Assembly (NCBI GenBank): GCA_049687015.1
Contig: JBAVIP010000012.1
Coordinates: 62,001-126,000, forward strand
DNA from: Methylotenera_A sp049687015
Lineage (GTDB): Bacteria; Pseudomonadota; Gammaproteobacteria; Burkholderiales; Methylophilaceae
Direction: 5' to 3'
DNA: 64,000 nucleotides
Shown: in pieces, positions 42,657 to 52,262 of the stretch
How positions within the stretch are numbered: the stretch's first letter is position 1
Layout of the letters: every line of letters begins with the position of its first letter
Notes under the pieces: generated by a model
What the model was told of the DNA's origin: nothing
Databases searched by the model: none
The model's input: only the letters and a program-made list of their open reading frames with translations
Translations under genes and position numbers: made by a program

Positions 42657-42798
42657 AAACTCATCCTTCCGGCGCATCGCAGCGTTGCATGGTACTCGCT
42701 CCCTCGCTGTACAACTACGTACTATCTCGGGTTCTGCGTTCCGTGCGCCTTGCACTGCATCCAGAATTTCTGAGTTTTAGAGTTTTATAGAGGTTAAT
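42657..42798. other. 142-base gap with a possible repeat-derived 45-codon frame
   Basis: Between the channel and adaptor genes, a frame from an ATG at 42653 that overlaps the channel stop runs 45 codons to 42790. Its product (Arg/Leu/Ser-rich, beginning MKTHPSGASQRCMVLAPS) resembles no family I know. The DNA has mixed palindromic patches and does not look like protein-coding sequence under selection. An interspersed repeat is more likely than a gene. Confidence 0.35.
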
Positions 42799-43887
42799 AT
42801 GAAAAAATTATTAGTTATTATTGTGTTGCTATTATCACCTCAGGTTGCATCTGCAGATGTCATCACTTTAAGCAAATCACAGTTGCAAGGTATGCACATC
42901 AAGCTGGTTGCGCTTGATACCAAAGCTGCGACACTATCGCGCAAATACACGGCCGAAGTGGTTGTTCCAACCACGCAAGTGCGCATTATCAGTGCGCCGC
43001 AGCAGGGGTTGATTGATGCAATGCATGTGGCGACAGGGCAAGAGGTGAAAAAAGGCCAGGTGATTGCCCATTTAAGCAGTCCGGATTTGGTGGGTTTGCA
43101 GGGCGAATATCTGCAAGTACAAACTAAGAAAAACCTGGCAGCTAGCGCATTAGCCAGAGATAGTGAACTGCTGAAAGATGGCATTATTGCGCAGAGACGT
43201 TATCTTGAAACACAAAGCGCGCATGAAGAATTGAGCGCATCTTTAGCTGAGAAAAGACAGGCATTGCGTCTAGCTGGCATGAATGACGCGGCAATCAATC
43301 GCCTCAATAGCGCAAAAGGCCTGCAAAGCGGCATGGCGATTGTTTCACCTATGGATGGGCAAATCATCGAGCAAATGACCAGTGTCGGGCAGCGTGTGGA
43401 TAGCGCAATGCCCTTGTATAAAGTGGCGAAGCTGAACCCGTTGTGGCTGGAGATTAACGTGCCGATTGATGGTGCGATGCAGCTTGAAAAGGGTTTGTTA
43501 GTGAATGTGCCAAAAATGCATGCCAGCGGCAAGGTGATTGCTGTGATGCGCAGCGTCAATAAAGCAAGCCAGACCATGCAGGTGCGTGCTGAAGTGCAGC
43601 AGGGCGCAGAAAATCTGGCTTTGGGGCAATTTGTTGAGGCTGAAATTCAAATGCAGCCACACGCACAAAGTTTTGCTTTACCAAGTGCTGCTATCGTTCG
43701 GAATGGCAAGCAAACCGTGGTGTTTAAGCAAACAGCCAAAGGCTTTGAAACTGTGCCGGTGACAATTCTTTCCGAGCAAGGTGGCAATACGCTGGTGCAA
43801 GGCGATTTTAGCGGGCAGGAAAAAATTGCGGTGACAGGTTCGGCGGCACTTAAAGGCGCGTGGCTGGGTTTGGGCGGGGGCGAATAA
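42799..43887 (+). CDS. Periplasmic adaptor (HlyD/CzcB-CusB family) of the metal RND pump
   Basis: A 362-residue membrane-fusion protein with a signal peptide (MKKLLVIIVLLLSPQVASA). It shows the split biotinyl-lipoyl domain, GLIDAMHVATGQEVKKGQVI on one side and GMAIVSPMDGQIIEQMTSVG on the other, separated by an alpha-helical hairpin (residues about 100-170), then a beta-barrel domain. It bridges the TolC-like channel and the RND pump. It lacks the N-terminal Met-rich metal-binding segment of CusB. A GAGG site precedes the ATG. Confidence 0.88.
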   Translation: MKKLLVIIVLLLSPQVASADVITLSKSQLQGMHIKLVALDTKAATLSRKYTAEVVVPTTQVRIISAPQQGLIDAMHVATGQEVKKGQVIAHLSSPDLVGLQGEYLQVQTKKNLAASALARDSELLKDGIIAQRRYLETQSAHEELSASLAEKRQALRLAGMNDAAINRLNSAKGLQSGMAIVSPMDGQIIEQMTSVGQRVDSAMPLYKVAKLNPLWLEINVPIDGAMQLEKGLLVNVPKMHASGKVIAVMRSVNKASQTMQVRAEVQQGAENLALGQFVEAEIQMQPHAQSFALPSAAIVRNGKQTVVFKQTAKGFETVPVTILSEQGGNTLVQGDFSGQEKIAVTGSAALKGAWLGLGGGE

Positions 43888-43924
43888 TGCGCACCAATAA
43901 TACTGAATTTTTAGAGGTGCCCAA

Positions 43925-46900
43925 ATGTTAGATAAACTCATCGAATTTTCGTTAAGACAGCGCATCATGGTGTCGTTAGTGGCACTTATTTTGTGCATTC
44001 TGGGCTATTTCGCCTATCAATCATTGCCGATTGACGCGTTCCCCGATGTATCCTCTACGCAAGTCAAAATCATTATTAAATCGCCTGGCATGACGCCGGA
44101 AGAGGTGGAGTCGCGCATCACCGCGCCGATTGAGGTGGAGATGCTGGGCATCCCCAAGCAGGTGGGGTTGCGCGCGGTAGCGAAATACGCGCTCACCGAT
44201 ATTACGGTGGATTTTGAAGACGGCACGGATATTTATTGGGCGCGCCAGCAGGTGTCAGAGCGGTTGAGTAGCGTTTGGGCGAGCTTGCCAGCCGATATTT
44301 CTGGCGGCATTGCGCCCATGACCACACCGCTGGGTGAAATGTTTATGTTTACTGTGGAATCTGACAGCCTGAGTTTGCAAGAAAAACGCAGCCTGCTGGA
44401 TTGGGTCATCCGGCCGCAGCTTAGAACCGTACCAGGCGTGGCCGATGTCAATGCGCTGGGTGGCCTGGTACGTACGTTTGAAATCGTGCCAGATAATGCG
44501 CGCATGTATGCCCGTGGGGTGTCGCTTAATTCGCTGCAAGACGCCATTAGTCAGAATAACCGCAACGATGGTGCCGGAAGATTAAGCGATGGTGAAGAAT
44601 CGCTGTTGGTGCGTTCTGAGGGCGCGTTTAAGACGCTGGATGATGTGAAAGACACCGTGATTCGCAGCGATAATGGTGTGCCTGTGCGCATTGCCGACAT
44701 TGCTGAAGTGCGCATCGGCGAGCTGACGCGTTACGGTGCAGTCACCAGTAACGGCAAAGGCGAGGCGGTGGAAGGCTTGGTGCTAGGTTTACGTGGTGCA
44801 AACGCCCGTGCGGTGGTGGAAGGCGTACGTGCAAAGTTGGCAGAAATTGCGCTTACACTGCCAAAAGGTGTGACGACCAAAATGTTTTACGACCGCGGTA
44901 ATTTGGTTGAAAGTGCAGTACACACGGTGAATAAAGCTTTGATGGAAGCTGTTGTGTTGGTGATTATTCTACTTGTGTTGTTTCTAGGTAACTTACGTGC
45001 AGCACTCACCATAGCTTGTATTTTGCCATTGTCAGTATTTGGTACTTTTGTGCTGATGAAGCACTTTAATATGTCGGCTAATCTCATGAGTTTAGGCGGG
45101 CTGGCGATTGCCATTGGCATGCTGGTGGATTCTGCCGTGGTGGTAGTGGAGAATATCGTCTCGCACATGGCACATGCGCCTAAAAAGCATGTGTCATCTA
45201 AACTCAGCATTATTTTAGCGGCCATGCGCGAGGTGAGTTTGCCAGTGTCGGCGGGCATTGTCATTATTATCACGGTATTTTTACCTTTGCTCACGCTGGA
45301 AGGCTTGGAAGGCAAATTGTTTTCACCCGTTGCGATGACGATTATTTTCGCGTTAGCAGGTTCGCTGGCACTGTCGCTTACAGTTATCCCAGTCATAGCT
45401 TCTTTTTTGATTAAAGATAAGCACGAAGAAGCGCCGTGGCTGGTGCGCAAGCTGGATGCGATTTACGCGCCAGCGCTGCAAAAAGCTATGCGTAACAGCA
45501 AAAAAATGGTTATTGCTGCTTTGGTGTTGCTGGTGCTTACAGGCGTGGTGTATACGCAGATTGGCAAAACCTTTATGCCAGTGATGGATGAAGGCGATAT
45601 TATTATCGGTGTGGAAAAACTACCTTCAATTACGTTGAAACAAAGCACCGAAACTGACATGGCAGTACAACGAGCGATCATGAAGCAAGTGCCTGAAGTG
45701 AAAGGCATTTACTCGCGTGTTGGCTCAGATGAGCTTGGGTTAGACCCGATGGGCTTAAATCAAACAGACAATTTTCTTGTCCTCAAACCACGCGCCGAAT
45801 GGCGCATGAAAAGCAAAGATGCGCTGTTAGAAGAATTACGCAAAGTGATGGCGCAAATGCCGGGGCTGGATTATAGCTTTACGCAGCCGATTGATATGCG
45901 TGTAAATGAGATGTTGCTTGGTGTGCGCGGCGATCTGGCGATTAAATTGTACGGCAGTGATTTAACTGTGTTAGATGAAAAAGCGCAGCAAATCATTAAA
46001 GTATTAGAGTCGATCAAAGGTAATCAGGACGTTTACACGCCAAAAAATAGCGGCATTCAATACCTGCAAATTAAAGTGGACAGACTGGCCGCAGGCAGGC
46101 TAGGTTTTAGTGTGAGCGACATTAACCGAATTTTACAAGCACAACTTGAAGGCAAAGTGTTAGGTGTTGTTCAGGAAGGTGCGCGTAGAACCCCTGTATT
46201 GTTGCGTGGCAGCCAGGAAGTGAGGCTGTCGCCAGCGGAGTTTGGTAGTTTATTGCTCACTTTGCCGAACGGTACGAATGTGCCACTGACTTCGGTTGCT
46301 AAATTAGAGCGCATTGAAGGTCCAGTTAAAATCGACCGTGAACGTGGCATCCGTATGGTGGTTGTTACAGCCAATGTGGAAGGGCGCGATTTGGTGAGCT
46401 TTGTCGAAGAAGCCAGGCAAAAAGTAGAAGCGCAGGTCAATATGCCCGAAGGTTATTGGGTGAAGTGGGGTGGCCAGTTTGAAAATCAACAACGTGCCGC
46501 CGCGCGTTTGGGCATTGTGGTGCCGATTTCAATCGGCTTGGTATTTTTGTTGTTATTTCTTACTTTTGGCTCCATGAAAGAAGCAGCACTTATTTTGTCC
46601 AATATTCCATTTGCCATGATAGGCGGTGTGTTTGCTTTGTGGATTTCCGGGGAGTATCTTTCCGTGCCGGCGTCCGTCGGCTTCATAGCGCTGCTGGGCA
46701 TTGCGGTGCTGAACGGTGTGGTGATGATGAGCTACTTTAATCAGCTTGTTTACGAGGGGATGGATAAAGCGCTGATTGCATTTGAGGGCGCTAAGCGCCG
46801 TTTGCGACCTGTATTAATGACCGCAAGTATTACCGCGTTCGGGTTGATTCCACTGCTGTTTGCCACAGGGCCAGGCTCAGAAATTCAGCGCCCGCTGGCG

Positions 46901-46990
46901 ATTGTGGTCATTGGCGGCTTGGTAACCAGCACCTTGCTGACACTGGTTATATTGCCGATTTTGTATCAACGGTTTTTTGCCAAGCAATAA
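43925..46990 (+). CDS. Heavy-metal efflux RND pump (CzcA/CusA family)
   Basis: A 1021-residue proton-driven inner-membrane transporter of the HME-RND class. Membrane segment 1 (RQRIMVSLVALILCILGYFA) is followed by DAFPDVSSTQVKIIIKSPGM, a large periplasmic loop, and segment 4 with AIGMLVDSAVVVVENIVSHM. This last motif differs from the DGA motif of CzcA and the DAA motif of CusA, so the exported metal cannot be assigned. The second half repeats the fold. It follows the adaptor by 37 bases. The 3' end overlaps the converging lnt gene by 25 bases. Confidence 0.92.
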   Translation: MLDKLIEFSLRQRIMVSLVALILCILGYFAYQSLPIDAFPDVSSTQVKIIIKSPGMTPEEVESRITAPIEVEMLGIPKQVGLRAVAKYALTDITVDFEDGTDIYWARQQVSERLSSVWASLPADISGGIAPMTTPLGEMFMFTVESDSLSLQEKRSLLDWVIRPQLRTVPGVADVNALGGLVRTFEIVPDNARMYARGVSLNSLQDAISQNNRNDGAGRLSDGEESLLVRSEGAFKTLDDVKDTVIRSDNGVPVRIADIAEVRIGELTRYGAVTSNGKGEAVEGLVLGLRGANARAVVEGVRAKLAEIALTLPKGVTTKMFYDRGNLVESAVHTVNKALMEAVVLVIILLVLFLGNLRAALTIACILPLSVFGTFVLMKHFNMSANLMSLGGLAIAIGMLVDSAVVVVENIVSHMAHAPKKHVSSKLSIILAAMREVSLPVSAGIVIIITVFLPLLTLEGLEGKLFSPVAMTIIFALAGSLALSLTVIPVIASFLIKDKHEEAPWLVRKLDAIYAPALQKAMRNSKKMVIAALVLLVLTGVVYTQIGKTFMPVMDEGDIIIGVEKLPSITLKQSTETDMAVQRAIMKQVPEVKGIYSRVGSDELGLDPMGLNQTDNFLVLKPRAEWRMKSKDALLEELRKVMAQMPGLDYSFTQPIDMRVNEMLLGVRGDLAIKLYGSDLTVLDEKAQQIIKVLESIKGNQDVYTPKNSGIQYLQIKVDRLAAGRLGFSVSDINRILQAQLEGKVLGVVQEGARRTPVLLRGSQEVRLSPAEFGSLLLTLPNGTNVPLTSVAKLERIEGPVKIDRERGIRMVVVTANVEGRDLVSFVEEARQKVEAQVNMPEGYWVKWGGQFENQQRAAARLGIVVPISIGLVFLLLFLTFGSMKEAALILSNIPFAMIGGVFALWISGEYLSVPASVGFIALLGIAVLNGVVMMSYFNQLVYEGMDKALIAFEGAKRRLRPVLMTASITAFGLIPLLFATGPGSEIQRPLAIVVIGGLVTSTLLTLVILPILYQRFFAKQ

Positions 46991-48495
46991 GTTTTATACA
47001 GCAAAAATCCTAATCCAAAACAGCAAAACAGCAAAAACAGCCAATTGCCCCAGCGCACATAAGGCGTGCTGCCCGTGTAGCCTTGCGCCACCACATCCAG
47101 CGTGGTTTTTGTGAAATGTGGCGCATGGGCAAGGATATAGCCATGCGGGTCGATAGCCGCGGTGGCGCCGGTGTTGGTAGCGCGCAGCATCATGCGGCCC
47201 GTTTCCAGTGCGCGTGCCTGTGAAAACTGCATGTGCTGATCCGCCGCATAAGAAGTGCCATACCAAGCGTCGTTGCTGATGTTGACGAGTAACGTCGCTT
47301 CAGGCAACTGGCGGATGATTTCCTCACCAAATACGTCTTCGTAGCAGATATTGACGGCTACTTTCTGGTTGGCCAGCTGCATCGGTTTTTGATACTTTCC
47401 GCCGCGCGACAAATCGCTAAGCGGCATATGGAGCCAATCGCGATAAATCCAGCCAAATACTTGCTTGAGCGGGATAAACTCACCAAACGGCACGAGATGA
47501 TTTTTTTTGTAGGCTCGATTTGAATTGCTGCCAAAACTAAGCGCGCTGTTGAAGTATTCATTGGTGTTCTCATTAAATTCCACCATGCCCACCAGCAAGT
47601 CCCCGTTGTTTTGTTTGGCGTGTGCGCTAAGTGCATCCTTTATGTTTGGGTCTAATTGGCTGGAAATCACCGGTAGCGCAGTTTCTGGCAGTACAATGAG
47701 TTCAGCCTTGCTGGCTATTGCCATTTCGATATATTGGTTAATGGTACTTTGTGCGGTTTCTGGCGACCATTTTTCACTTTGTGAAATGTTGCCCTGCAAT
47801 AATGCCACGCTGAACGGCTTGTCGCTTGGCGTTGCCCATTCAACAGCTTTTAGCAAGCCACCTGCAATAATGATCAGCACAAATGCAGCAATAGCATTGC
47901 GTTTCCATACCAAGTTTTGCTGCCGATTTGCTAGCCAATAAGCGATTAATGCGGCTATCAATATGGTGATGATTGAAACGCCATATACGCCCACAATCGG
48001 CATAAAACCCGCTAGCGGACTATGCGGCACTTGGCTGTAACCCATTGTCAGCCAAGGAAAGCCTGTAAAAATCCAGCCACGGATCCAGTCGCTTAAACCC
48101 CATAAAACAGGGATACTGATTAAAGGCGAGCCAAACCATTTGCTCAGCCAGCCTACTAAAGCGGGGAATAATGCCATGAACGCGCACAGACATAACGTGG
48201 AAAAGCCTGCGAACCACCACGGCATACCGCCAAAGTCATGCAGGCTGATGTATATCCAGTAAATGCCTACGATATAAAGCCCTAAACCAAACGCAAAACC
48301 CAGCTTGAATGCGGCCTTTGGGTCGCCTGCTTTAATCCATAAATAGCACAACCCAGCGAGTGAAGCTACGCTTGCCGGGAATACATAAAATGGTGCAAAC
48401 CCCAATACAGCCGATGCGCCAAGCAGATATGGCATGGCTGAGTTAAGCCAGTTAGACCGGTTTAAATGCTTAAATCTGCTTATAAAATTCTTCAA
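46966..48495 (-). CDS. lnt: Apolipoprotein N-acyltransferase
   Basis: Adds the third acyl chain to lipoproteins in the inner membrane. The 509-residue protein has an N-terminal membrane domain and the periplasmic nitrilase domain with the catalytic triad in LIVLPETALP (Glu), KKNHLVPFGEFIPL (Lys) and VNICYEDVFGEE (Cys). A final membrane segment precedes the C-terminus. It usually lies directly after corC; here mscL and a secreted protein intervene. Confidence 0.94.
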   Translation of the reverse strand: MKNFISRFKHLNRSNWLNSAMPYLLGASAVLGFAPFYVFPASVASLAGLCYLWIKAGDPKAAFKLGFAFGLGLYIVGIYWIYISLHDFGGMPWWFAGFSTLCLCAFMALFPALVGWLSKWFGSPLISIPVLWGLSDWIRGWIFTGFPWLTMGYSQVPHSPLAGFMPIVGVYGVSIITILIAALIAYWLANRQQNLVWKRNAIAAFVLIIIAGGLLKAVEWATPSDKPFSVALLQGNISQSEKWSPETAQSTINQYIEMAIASKAELIVLPETALPVISSQLDPNIKDALSAHAKQNNGDLLVGMVEFNENTNEYFNSALSFGSNSNRAYKKNHLVPFGEFIPLKQVFGWIYRDWLHMPLSDLSRGGKYQKPMQLANQKVAVNICYEDVFGEEIIRQLPEATLLVNISNDAWYGTSYAADQHMQFSQARALETGRMMLRATNTGATAAIDPHGYILAHAPHFTKTTLDVVAQGYTGSTPYVRWGNWLFLLFCCFGLGFLLYKTYCLAKNR

Positions 48496-48653
48496 AATGA
48501 GGCTCTAGTTTTATCAAGGCTGATTATTGTAGTTGGTTTAGAGCGATTGTAAAAATTTATGATGAAGCGTTGACAGTGACCGGCGCTTGGCACTATATTG
48601 CATCTGCTACATTTAAAAGTGCTTAATTTTTATATTTTTTGGGAGAGAGTGAA

Positions 48654-49076
48654 ATGAGTATGTCATCTGAATTTAAAGAGTTTATCATGAAGGGTAATGT
48701 GATGGACCTAGCAGTAGGTGTCATCATCGGTGCGGCGTTTGGTAAAATAGTCGATTCATTAGTAAATGACATTATTATGCCTATCGTTGGCAAAATTACT
48801 GGCGGCGTAGATTTCAGCAATATGTTCGTTCCACTAGCAGATGTGCCTGCAGGTAATGCTGGCACTTATGCAGCACTTAAAGCAGCAGGTGTACCAATGT
48901 TGGCTTATGGTAATTTTATTACTATTGCCATTAACTTTGTAATTTTGGCATTCATCATCTTTATGATGGTAAAACAAGTAAACAAAATGAAAAAAGCTGA
49001 ACCACCAGCAGCACCAGCACCAACACCGGATGATGTTGTGTTGTTGCGTGAAATCCGTGATGCATTGAAAAAATAA
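48654..49076 (+). CDS. mscL: Large-conductance mechanosensitive channel
   Basis: Emergency release valve against hypo-osmotic shock. The ATG at 48654 follows a GGGAGAG site and yields 140 residues. An upstream TTG in frame at 48639 overlaps that site and is rejected. N-terminal SSEFKEFIMKGNVMDLAVGV and VIIGAAFGKIVDSLVNDIIM are diagnostic, with the pore-lining first helix, and the second helix FITIAINFVILAFIIFMMVK is followed by a C-terminal helix bundle. It is convergent with the small secreted protein and divergent from lnt. Confidence 0.95.
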   Translation: MSMSSEFKEFIMKGNVMDLAVGVIIGAAFGKIVDSLVNDIIMPIVGKITGGVDFSNMFVPLADVPAGNAGTYAALKAAGVPMLAYGNFITIAINFVILAFIIFMMVKQVNKMKKAEPPAAPAPTPDDVVLLREIRDALKK

Positions 49077-49094
49077 GCAACCACTTTTCAATTT

Positions 49095-49120
49095 AAAAAG
49101 GCGCTTACAGCGCCTTTTTT
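49095..49120. terminator. Intrinsic terminator after mscL
   Basis: AAAAAGGCGC pairs with GCGCCTTTTT around TTACA. It serves both mscL and the converging gene at 49132. Confidence 0.9.
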
Positions 49121-49131
49121 ATTTTCAGAAA

Positions 49132-49551
49132 TTACATACCAGGATCAATCTGATTTTGTTCGAGTTGAGGATTCTCGTATGTTTGGTTGTTTTTCGAGCT
49201 TTCTGAACCATCATGATTCATGAAAACCACCATGACCACTTTGTCGTCAATAAAATCAAGTTCAGTGGTTGGATAATACGCGCCATTGGCGTCAGTATTG
49301 ATGTTGTGATACTGCCAGATAGAAGCAACCACTTTATCGGAACCTTTAATCCTTACATCATCTGCTTTGGCGGGTTCCCCTAGTAATTCGACGATTTTTG
49401 TCTTATCAAATTGATTGATAACATCAACAAAGGCTTTTTCTTCGGTAGGAATTTCATTAATCAAAGGCACTGCCTGCGCTTCATCAGCATGGGAAATGTT
49501 CGCCAACAACGCATTTGCTGTAAGGAAAACTGCTAATGGCCAAATTTTCAT
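49132..49551 (-). CDS. Small secreted protein, BamE-like fold possible
   Basis: A 139-residue protein with signal peptide MKIWPLAVFLTANALLANISHA. The ATG at 49551 has a GGAG site and is preferred to the TTG at 49563. The mature core, DKTKIVELLGEPAKADDVR, WQYHNI and then LDFIDDKVVMVVFMN, follows the pattern of SmpA/BamE-type domains (helix, G-x-P loop, aromatic strand, then hydrophobic strand). No lipobox, so it is not an outer-membrane lipoprotein. Function unknown. It lies directly downstream of corC and may share its transcript. Confidence 0.68.
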   Translation of the reverse strand: MKIWPLAVFLTANALLANISHADEAQAVPLINEIPTEEKAFVDVINQFDKTKIVELLGEPAKADDVRIKGSDKVVASIWQYHNINTDANGAYYPTTELDFIDDKVVMVVFMNHDGSESSKNNQTYENPQLEQNQIDPGM

Positions 49552-49625
49552 TGAAATCTCCAAAGTATGTCAGATAAGAGATTTGATAATCAATTTAGTT
49601 CATTTTGCGTTAATTGCAGTTGCGT

Positions 49626-50486
49626 TCAGGTTGATTCAATCGGAAACGGCTCATCCGGAATCACTTCAACCAGGATGGAATGTAAGCGCCTGCTATCGGC
49701 ACGAAGCACGCTGATGCTCAAGTTGTCGATTACTATTGTATCGCCGCGTTTGGGTAGGTGGCCAAATTTATTGACCACCAAGCCGCCAATGGTCGAGAAC
49801 TCTTCATCACTGAATTGTGTACCTATTGTCTCGTTAAAATCGGCAATTTCTGTCAGCGCTTTTACCCGGAAGTGACCTTTGGCATCTTTTAGAATATTGT
49901 CTTCGTCTTCGTCGTAATCGTATTCATCTTCAATGTCGCCGACGATTTGCTCAAGCACGTCCTCAATCGTCACCATGCCCGCTACACCGCCATATTCATC
50001 CACCACAATAGCAATATGGTTGCGATTGCTGCGGAACTCTTTCAGCAACACATTCAAGCGCTTAGCTTCGGGGATGAACACCGCAGGGCGCAGCATGTCG
50101 CGCACGTTAAAATCTTCGCCCGCATAGTAACGCAACAAATCTTTGGCCAGCAGAATGCCAATCACATCATTCTTGTCGTCCTCAATCACGGGAAAGCGCG
50201 AGTGTGCGGTCTCGATCACATGCGGAATAAAGGTCTCAGGTGGGTCGGTGATGTCGATGACATCCATTTGCGAGCGCGGAATCATCACATCACGCACCTG
50301 CATTTCGCTCACTTGCAGCACGCCTTCTATCATAGCAAGCGAGTCTGCATCCATCAGGTGGTTTTCATACGCGCCGTGTAGCAATTCTAAAAGCTGTTCG
50401 CGGTCTTCAGGCTCGCGTAGCAAAAAATTACTTAAGCGCTCTAATAGACTGACTTTATTGTTTGGTTTTTCCGGTTCGGAGGCCAT
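49626..50486 (-). CDS. corC: HlyC/CorC-family CBS-domain protein
   Basis: A 286-residue cytoplasmic protein with an N-terminal helical region, two CBS domains (VRDVMIPRSQMDVIDI, near residues 63-78; NVRDMLRPAVFIPEAK, near 131-146) and a C-terminal CorC_HlyC domain with TIGGLVVNKFGHLPKRGDTI. In gammaproteobacteria CorC is linked to Mg/Co efflux, but the molecular role is uncertain. Part of the phoH-ybeY-corC-lnt series, here with additional genes inserted. Confidence 0.92.
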   Translation of the reverse strand: MASEPEKPNNKVSLLERLSNFLLREPEDREQLLELLHGAYENHLMDADSLAMIEGVLQVSEMQVRDVMIPRSQMDVIDITDPPETFIPHVIETAHSRFPVIEDDKNDVIGILLAKDLLRYYAGEDFNVRDMLRPAVFIPEAKRLNVLLKEFRSNRNHIAIVVDEYGGVAGMVTIEDVLEQIVGDIEDEYDYDEDEDNILKDAKGHFRVKALTEIADFNETIGTQFSDEEFSTIGGLVVNKFGHLPKRGDTIVIDNLSISVLRADSRRLHSILVEVIPDEPFPIEST

Positions 50487-50495
50487 TGAGGCGCC

Positions 50496-50933
50496 CTATG
50501 TAATGAGATAGGGGTTAGCATACCCTAATTTAGTCAAAATAGAAATTTCCAAGCCTTCCATTAGCTCTGCTTGAGCCTCGGTTTCGTGGTCGTAACCGTG
50601 CAAATGCAAAATGCCGTGCACGGTTAAATGTGCATAATGCGCCTCAAGCGGCTTGTTCTGCGCTTTGGCCTCAACCTCGACGATGGACGCACAAATGACA
50701 ATATCGCCCATTAAATGTGGTTCTTCGGCGATTGGAAAAGTCAGTACATTGGTCGCATAATCTTTACCGCGGTAGGTGCTATTCAACTCCAATCCTTCTT
50801 GCGCATCCACAATGCGGATCGTGACTTCAGTATCCACGCGAATAGCGGCTTTCGCCCATTTTTTAAGCAGTGATTTAGCGGGAAGATATGCCGCATTTGT
50901 GGCGTATTGGGTGGATAAGGTTAGTTTGGGCAT
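50496..50933 (-). CDS. ybeY: Endoribonuclease YbeY
   Basis: Zinc-dependent RNase for 16S rRNA 3'-end maturation and ribosome quality control. The zinc motif HGILHLHGYDHETEAQ (HGxLHLxGYDH) is complete, with LNSTYRGKDYATNVLTFPI upstream. The ATG at 50933 gives a 145-residue protein of normal size; the frame is open to 50984, but that extension lacks similarity to the family. It ends 10 bases before corC. Confidence 0.94.
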   Translation of the reverse strand: MPKLTLSTQYATNAAYLPAKSLLKKWAKAAIRVDTEVTIRIVDAQEGLELNSTYRGKDYATNVLTFPIAEEPHLMGDIVICASIVEVEAKAQNKPLEAHYAHLTVHGILHLHGYDHETEAQAELMEGLEISILTKLGYANPYLIT

Positions 50934-51024
50934 GACGGCATTGTAAAACTTACTTGTAAAGTTGCGAACTATAAACAGCATCAATCACCGCAATGGTGAT
51001 TGATGCACCAGCTATCAAAGCTGT

Positions 51025-52161
51025 TTAAAGCACTGGCTGGTTGTCATGCTCACCGCGTTCATACACAATATGTGCGCGGCCGACCAGAAGCGGATCAAGC
51101 GGGCCGATTGCCGATATATCCTTGTTGGTGTAGGGCAATTTGTGCAGCACATAGCGCATGGCGTTAAGGCGCGCACGCTTCTTGCAGTCTGACTTGATTA
51201 CCGTCCAGGGGGAATCCGCGGTATCTGTGTGGAAAAACATGGCTTCTTTAGCCTTGGTGTAATCGTCCCACTTATCCAGCGAGGCGAGGTCAATTGGGCT
51301 CAACTTCCACTGTTTAAGTGGATGCATTTTGCGTTCCTTGAACCGGCGGCGTTGCTCCTCACGGCTGACTGAGAACCAGAACTTGATCACGTGAATGCCG
51401 CTACGGGTAAGGTTGCGCTCAAACTCAGGCGCCTGGCGCATAAACTCCAGATATTCATCATTGTTGCAGAATCCCATCACGCGTTCTACCCCGGCACGGT
51501 TATACCAGGAGCGGTCGAAAAGAGTGATTTCGCCAGCAGTGGGCAGTTCTGAAATGTAACGCTGGAAATACCATTGGCCGCGCTCTACGTCGCTGGGCTT
51601 TTCCAAAGCCACTACGCGTGCACCGCGAGGGTTAAGGTGCTCCATGAAGCGCCTGATGGTGCCGCCCTTGCCGGCAGCATCGCGTCCTTCAAACAGGATG
51701 ACCACGCGCTGGCCGGTTTCTTTGACCCATGCCTGAAGCTTCAGTAACTCAACCTGGAGATGGTACTTTTGCTTTTCGTAAGATTTTCTGGATAACAGGT
51801 TTTTGTAAGGGTAACCGCCATCGCGCCAATCGGCGGCAAGCTCCTCATCGGTGTGTGCATGTTTTCTTGTGCCCCCTGCGCTTGACATGCCAGCGATAGC
51901 CTTGCTTAGTGCTGCTGCATCGTCCGGGGATGCGCCATCCAGAATCGCACGCAGCGCATCTGGCAACGTTGCCAGATCGTTGCCGGTTGCTATGCGATTA
52001 ATAATATCCTGCACAGCTGCAGATTTCGATTCATGTGCTGCCGAGATTTTTTCGCTGACTGAAAATTCTTCAATGCCTTCTGTACTGTTATCAGGAGGGA
52101 TATCACCTTCAGATACGCGACGTGTGATGGGGGTAACGGTAGTTTTTTTTGCTGTTGACAT
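51025..52161 (-). CDS. ppk2: Polyphosphate kinase 2, class I
   Basis: Uses polyphosphate to phosphorylate nucleoside diphosphates (or the reverse). The PPK2 domain (about residues 120-350) has Walker A FEGRDAAGKGGTI, Walker B FDRSWYNRAGVERVMGF, the lid RRRFKERKMHPLKQWKLSP and a single domain, matching class I. The N-terminal 110-120 residues are a low-similarity, Ala/Ser-rich extension. The ATG at 52161 has an AAGGGAT site and is preferred to the GTG at 52167. It is inserted between phoH and ybeY, which are usually adjacent. Confidence 0.9.
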   Translation of the reverse strand: MSTAKKTTVTPITRRVSEGDIPPDNSTEGIEEFSVSEKISAAHESKSAAVQDIINRIATGNDLATLPDALRAILDGASPDDAAALSKAIAGMSSAGGTRKHAHTDEELAADWRDGGYPYKNLLSRKSYEKQKYHLQVELLKLQAWVKETGQRVVILFEGRDAAGKGGTIRRFMEHLNPRGARVVALEKPSDVERGQWYFQRYISELPTAGEITLFDRSWYNRAGVERVMGFCNNDEYLEFMRQAPEFERNLTRSGIHVIKFWFSVSREEQRRRFKERKMHPLKQWKLSPIDLASLDKWDDYTKAKEAMFFHTDTADSPWTVIKSDCKKRARLNAMRYVLHKLPYTNKDISAIGPLDPLLVGRAHIVYERGEHDNQPVL

Positions 52162-52262
52162 AAGCACATCCCTTGATTTGTAAACGGAATATCTTCACCC
52201 TTAATAATCTACATGTCAATTGGCTTGGGTTACAAAATAAGGATGTTTTGATTTAACACAAT

